A stretch of 8,932 nucleotides of DNA from an uncultured Eubacteriales bacterium (lineage in GTDB: Bacteria > Bacillota > Clostridia > Oscillospirales > CAG-272), in contig UQNQ01000038.1 of assembly GCA_900542425.1 (NCBI GenBank), forward strand, positions 1 to 8,932. The letters run 5' to 3'. The notes under the pieces are model-generated. The model made no database searches. It saw only the letters and a program-made list of their open reading frames with translations, and was not told where the DNA came from. The stretch's first letter is position 1; every line of letters starts with the position of its first letter. The position numbers and the translations under genes are program-made. Positions 6,823 to 8,932 of this stretch are shown in pieces.

Positions 6823-8627
6823 ATATTTTTATACATCGGACCATAAGCTGCGCAGGCTCTATAGTCTTGACCTTCTTTATCCATACCGAATGCATTCCAT
6901 GCGGCGGGACGGAAGATTTTATCTTCCGGAACGTTATGCATACAAACCGGAATTCTCAGAATCGAGCAGAGTGTAATCAAATCTGCTCCGATATGTCCAT
7001 AGCTGATGGCGCCGTGATTGGCTCCCCAGTTATTCATGACATCATATGCTGTGGCAAACGGACTGCCGACTTTTCCGTCACAGCGAGGAGCAAACCATGT
7101 GCAGGGCCATGTATAGTCCGTGCGTTTCCATAAAATATCGGTTACCTCGTCAGGAAGGGCTACCGTCCAACCTTCAGCAATTTGCAAAACCGGACCTAAA
7201 CCTTTCACCAAATTCAAACGGATCATGGTGGCGGGCATTTCCGCTTTTGTTACAAAACGGGAAGAATAGCCGCCGCCGCGGAAATATCCGAGATCCGCGT
7301 AATTCCATGTCGTATTTGCCATAATCGCTTTTTGATCGGCTTCTGTTATATGATACCATTCTTTCATAAGGTGATTGCCGTTTTCATCTACCGCCTCAGC
7401 ATTGGCATCCAAACAGCACGCACCGGAATTGATTAAATGAATGAAGCCGCCGCTTTCCTTTGCGACCCCGGTAATATCGTAGCCGGTCGCTCTCTTTACG
7501 GCTTCAGGACTCCAGTAAGTGCGCACATCGGCAAACATTTGCGCACGATTGGTGAGCAGCTTCATAAAGAGCATCCCAAGACCATTGAGCGTATCGTTTT
7601 CGGTTGCGAGGATATACGGTTCACGTGCGCCGTTCCAGTCGAATGAGGTATTGAGCATCGCCTCGGGGAAGTCACAGTTCGGATAAAAATCTGTCCACTG
7701 ACGCTGTCCTTGGAAACCGGCAGCAATGGCGTTATGTCCAACAGCTTCTTCTTCACAGCCAGCGGGAAGATTCTTGTTGCCATTCATGAGGTCCTTGATA
7801 ATGACCATCATTTTCACTACAAATTCCCAATCGGCATCTTTGCGTTCACGGGATTTCTGCATATTTTCCGGATTCTTATCAAAGCCTTCAATGCAATATT
7901 TTTTCGCCCATGCAAGCGCTTTTTCATATTCCTTTTTATCATAGATTTCTTCCGTCATACGGCGGATAATCTCGACCTCGTCAACGGATTCTACGCGCAT
8001 GCCCAAATATTCTTCAATAAATTCCGGACTGATGATGGATCCTCCGATTCCCATCGTAACGGAACCGATCTGGAGATAGGATTTACCACGCATAGTTGCT
8101 GCGGCAACTGCTGCGCGGGCAAAACGAAGGATTTTTTCCTGCACATCAGCGGGAATATCTGTGGTTTCATCAAGATTCTGAACATCATGACCATAAATGC
8201 CAAAAGCGGGAAGCCCTTTCTGGGCATGGGTAGCAAGAACGGATGCAAGGTAAACAGCACCGGGACGTTCCGTACCGTTGAATCCCCAAACGCCTTTGAT
8301 TGTCATAGGATCCATATCCATGGTTTCCGAACCGTAGCACCAACATGGCGTAACGGTAAGCGTGATATCGACGCCGGCTTTTTTAAACTTATCAGCGCAT
8401 GCCGCGGATTCTGCAACACGTCCAATCGTTGTATCCGCTATGATAACCTTGACCGGTTCTCCATTGGAATAACGAAGGTTTTCTGAAATTAATTTTGCCG
8501 CTGCTTTTGCCATTCCCATCGTTTGATCTTCAAGAGATTCTCTGACCTTAAGCGGGCCGCGGCGTCCGTCAATGGTCGGACGGATACCGATGACCGGATA
8601 ATCGCCGATCAGTCTGTTTTCTGCCAT
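6816..8627 (-). CDS. fucI: L-fucose isomerase
   Basis: Converts L-fucose to L-fuculose, the first step of the phosphorylating fucose pathway; enzymes of this family also act on D-arabinose. The 603 residues match the family's usual length of about 590-600. Blocks typical of FucI are visible: IGIRPTIDGRRGPLKVRESL (13-32), TVTPCWCYGSETMDMDP (91-107), WGFNGTERPGAVYLAS (114-129), AAGFQGQRQWTD (302-313), RGGGYSSRF (450-458) and GLGPVLQIAEGW (477-488). By alignment to E. coli FucI from memory, the metal and catalytic residues Glu337, Asp361 and His528 correspond to Glu343 (ATEND), Asp367 (FADVR) and His538 (NWGANHG), all present. The start ATG at 8627 follows GGAGG by 6 bases; a longer reading to 8756 runs through the promoter and is rejected. 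It is convergent with proC and stands alone here: no kinase, aldolase, transporter or regulator for fucose is in view. Confidence 0.97.
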   Translation of the reverse strand: MAENRLIGDYPVIGIRPTIDGRRGPLKVRESLEDQTMGMAKAAAKLISENLRYSNGEPVKVIIADTTIGRVAESAACADKFKKAGVDITLTVTPCWCYGSETMDMDPMTIKGVWGFNGTERPGAVYLASVLATHAQKGLPAFGIYGHDVQNLDETTDIPADVQEKILRFARAAVAAATMRGKSYLQIGSVTMGIGGSIISPEFIEEYLGMRVESVDEVEIIRRMTEEIYDKKEYEKALAWAKKYCIEGFDKNPENMQKSRERKDADWEFVVKMMVIIKDLMNGNKNLPAGCEEEAVGHNAIAAGFQGQRQWTDFYPNCDFPEAMLNTSFDWNGAREPYILATENDTLNGLGMLFMKLLTNRAQMFADVRTYWSPEAVKRATGYDITGVAKESGGFIHLINSGACCLDANAEAVDENGNHLMKEWYHITEADQKAIMANTTWNYADLGYFRGGGYSSRFVTKAEMPATMIRLNLVKGLGPVLQIAEGWTVALPDEVTDILWKRTDYTWPCTWFAPRCDGKVGSPFATAYDVMNNWGANHGAISYGHIGADLITLCSILRIPVCMHNVPEDKIFRPAAWNAFGMDKEGQDYRACAAYGPMYKNIR

Positions 8628-8633
8628 ATAATA

Positions 8634-8638
8634 CCTCC
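8634..8638 (-). promoter_or_regulatory. Ribosome binding site GGAGG of fucI
   Basis: Read on the minus strand, a consensus GGAGG ends 6 bases before the ATG at 8627. It fixes the start at the methionine of MAENRLIGDY and excludes the 43-codon N-terminal extension. Confidence 0.85.
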
Positions 8639-8684
8639 ATAAACACATAAATTGCGACGGTTTGCTCCCGCCGGATTTAATTTT

Positions 8685-8713
8685 ATTGTAGCACATACTT
8701 TTGTGCAAATCAA
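8685..8713 (-). promoter_or_regulatory. Probable fucI promoter
   Basis: On the minus strand TTGATT (8713-8708) and TACAAT (8690-8685) are separated by exactly 17 bases, matching a SigA-type promoter at 4/6 and 5/6 positions. The -10 box lies 57 bases before the fucI start, leaving a leader of roughly 50 bases with the ribosome site. The spacer carries an inverted repeat, GCACA and TGTGC with six bases between (8691-8706), which could be a repressor operator. The promoter call is fairly good; the operator is speculative. Confidence 0.6.
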
Positions 8714-8897
8714 TAAATTTTTTGCGAATTTTATGAGAATTGCAGGCAGATAACAAATTCTGTAAAAAACAGTGCTGATTTTGTCGAAAGAATGGTATTG
8801 TCCTTCATTTTATGTTGTAGATTATTTTTACTTCTTCTTTAAAGTGATGTTGCACATTCATATCAAAACGGCCAACCTTTTTGGGATAAGACATTAA
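8714..8897. other. AT-rich intergenic region without a convincing gene
   Basis: Together with the fucI promoter and leader, this makes up a stretch of about 300 bases without a recognisable gene. It is AT-rich. The longest item I could read is a 29-codon minus-strand frame (8894-8805) beginning MSYPKKVGRF, with no ribosome binding site before it and no family I recognise. A short CCAA/TTGG repeat lies at 8872-8884. It may hold upstream regulatory sequence of fucI, a remnant, or part of a dispersed repeat. Confidence 0.5.
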
Positions 8898-8932
8898 ATA
8901 TTCGGTGAATAATCCCCGTATTCACCGAATAT
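8898..8932. repeat. Inverted repeat at the right edge, possible terminator of a gene beyond the window
   Basis: Perfect 14-base arms (8898-8911 and 8919-8932), reading ATATTCGGTGAATA and its complement, enclose the 7-base loop ATCCCCG. The right arm ends exactly at the window edge, so the repeat may be longer. On the minus strand the hairpin is followed by TTTAATGTCTT, a modest U-rich tract, which fits a terminator for a minus-strand gene lying to the right. A dispersed palindromic element is the alternative. Confidence 0.55.

Noticed and set aside
7710..8486. 258-codon open frame on the plus strand, antisense to fucI
   Set aside because: It lies wholly within the unmistakable fucI gene. Its translation is rich in Phe, His and Ile, as expected from reverse-reading a conserved gene, and shows no recognisable domain.
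8627..8632. TATAAT on the plus strand just upstream of fucI
   Set aside because: No -35-like sequence is present 17 bases upstream (GCCGAT there). The hexamer is a by-product of the spacing between the fucI ribosome site and its start codon.
8628..8756. 43-codon N-terminal extension of fucI
   Set aside because: It runs through the promoter and the GGAGG site, and family members begin close to the IGIRP motif.
1..8932. Mobile element, CRISPR array, toxin-antitoxin or defence system
   Set aside because: No transposase, integrase, direct-repeat array or defence-type domain was found among the coding frames; all eight genes are assigned to known protein families.

Overview
The window reads as chromosomal DNA of a low-to-mid GC Gram-positive anaerobe, most likely a member of the Clostridia (Bacillota). 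This rests on strong GGAGG-type ribosome binding sites, GTG starts, tightly packed co-directional genes, a glycerol-3-phosphate-dehydrogenase-like trio with a DUF1667 protein, and a short ProB without a PUA domain. The taxon is an inference; no rRNA or other marker gene is present.

Plus strand, 38-6721: seven genes run head to tail with gaps of only 1 to 24 bases and look like one operon. The first three form a redox module: a GlpA-like FAD oxidoreductase with a C-terminal BFD-type [2Fe-2S] domain, a two-dinucleotide-fold FAD/NAD(P) oxidoreductase, and a small four-cysteine DUF1667 protein. An MgtC/SapB membrane protein follows. The last three are the complete glutamate-to-proline pathway: proB (glutamate 5-kinase), proA (glutamate-5-semialdehyde dehydrogenase) and proC (pyrroline-5-carboxylate reductase). 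A TATAAT hexamer at the left edge (2-7) may be the -10 box of this operon.

6722-6822: a convergent junction. A perfect 50-base palindrome (6773-6822) can act as a bidirectional terminator for proC and for the opposite gene, whose stop codon lies inside it.

Minus strand, 8627-6816: a full-length L-fucose isomerase (fucI) with a strong ribosome binding site and a recognisable promoter (8713-8685). No other fucose gene is in the window. The right end (8714-8932) has no convincing gene. It ends in a 14-base-arm inverted repeat (8898-8932) that may be the terminator of a gene beyond the edge.

Most of the window is ordinary metabolism. The points worth a second look are the joining of a G3P/electron-transfer module, an MgtC protein and proBAC in one transcript, the long perfect palindrome that swallows the fucI stop codon, and the unexplained right-hand intergenic region. 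I saw no mobile element, CRISPR array, tRNA or rRNA, and no convincing new system.
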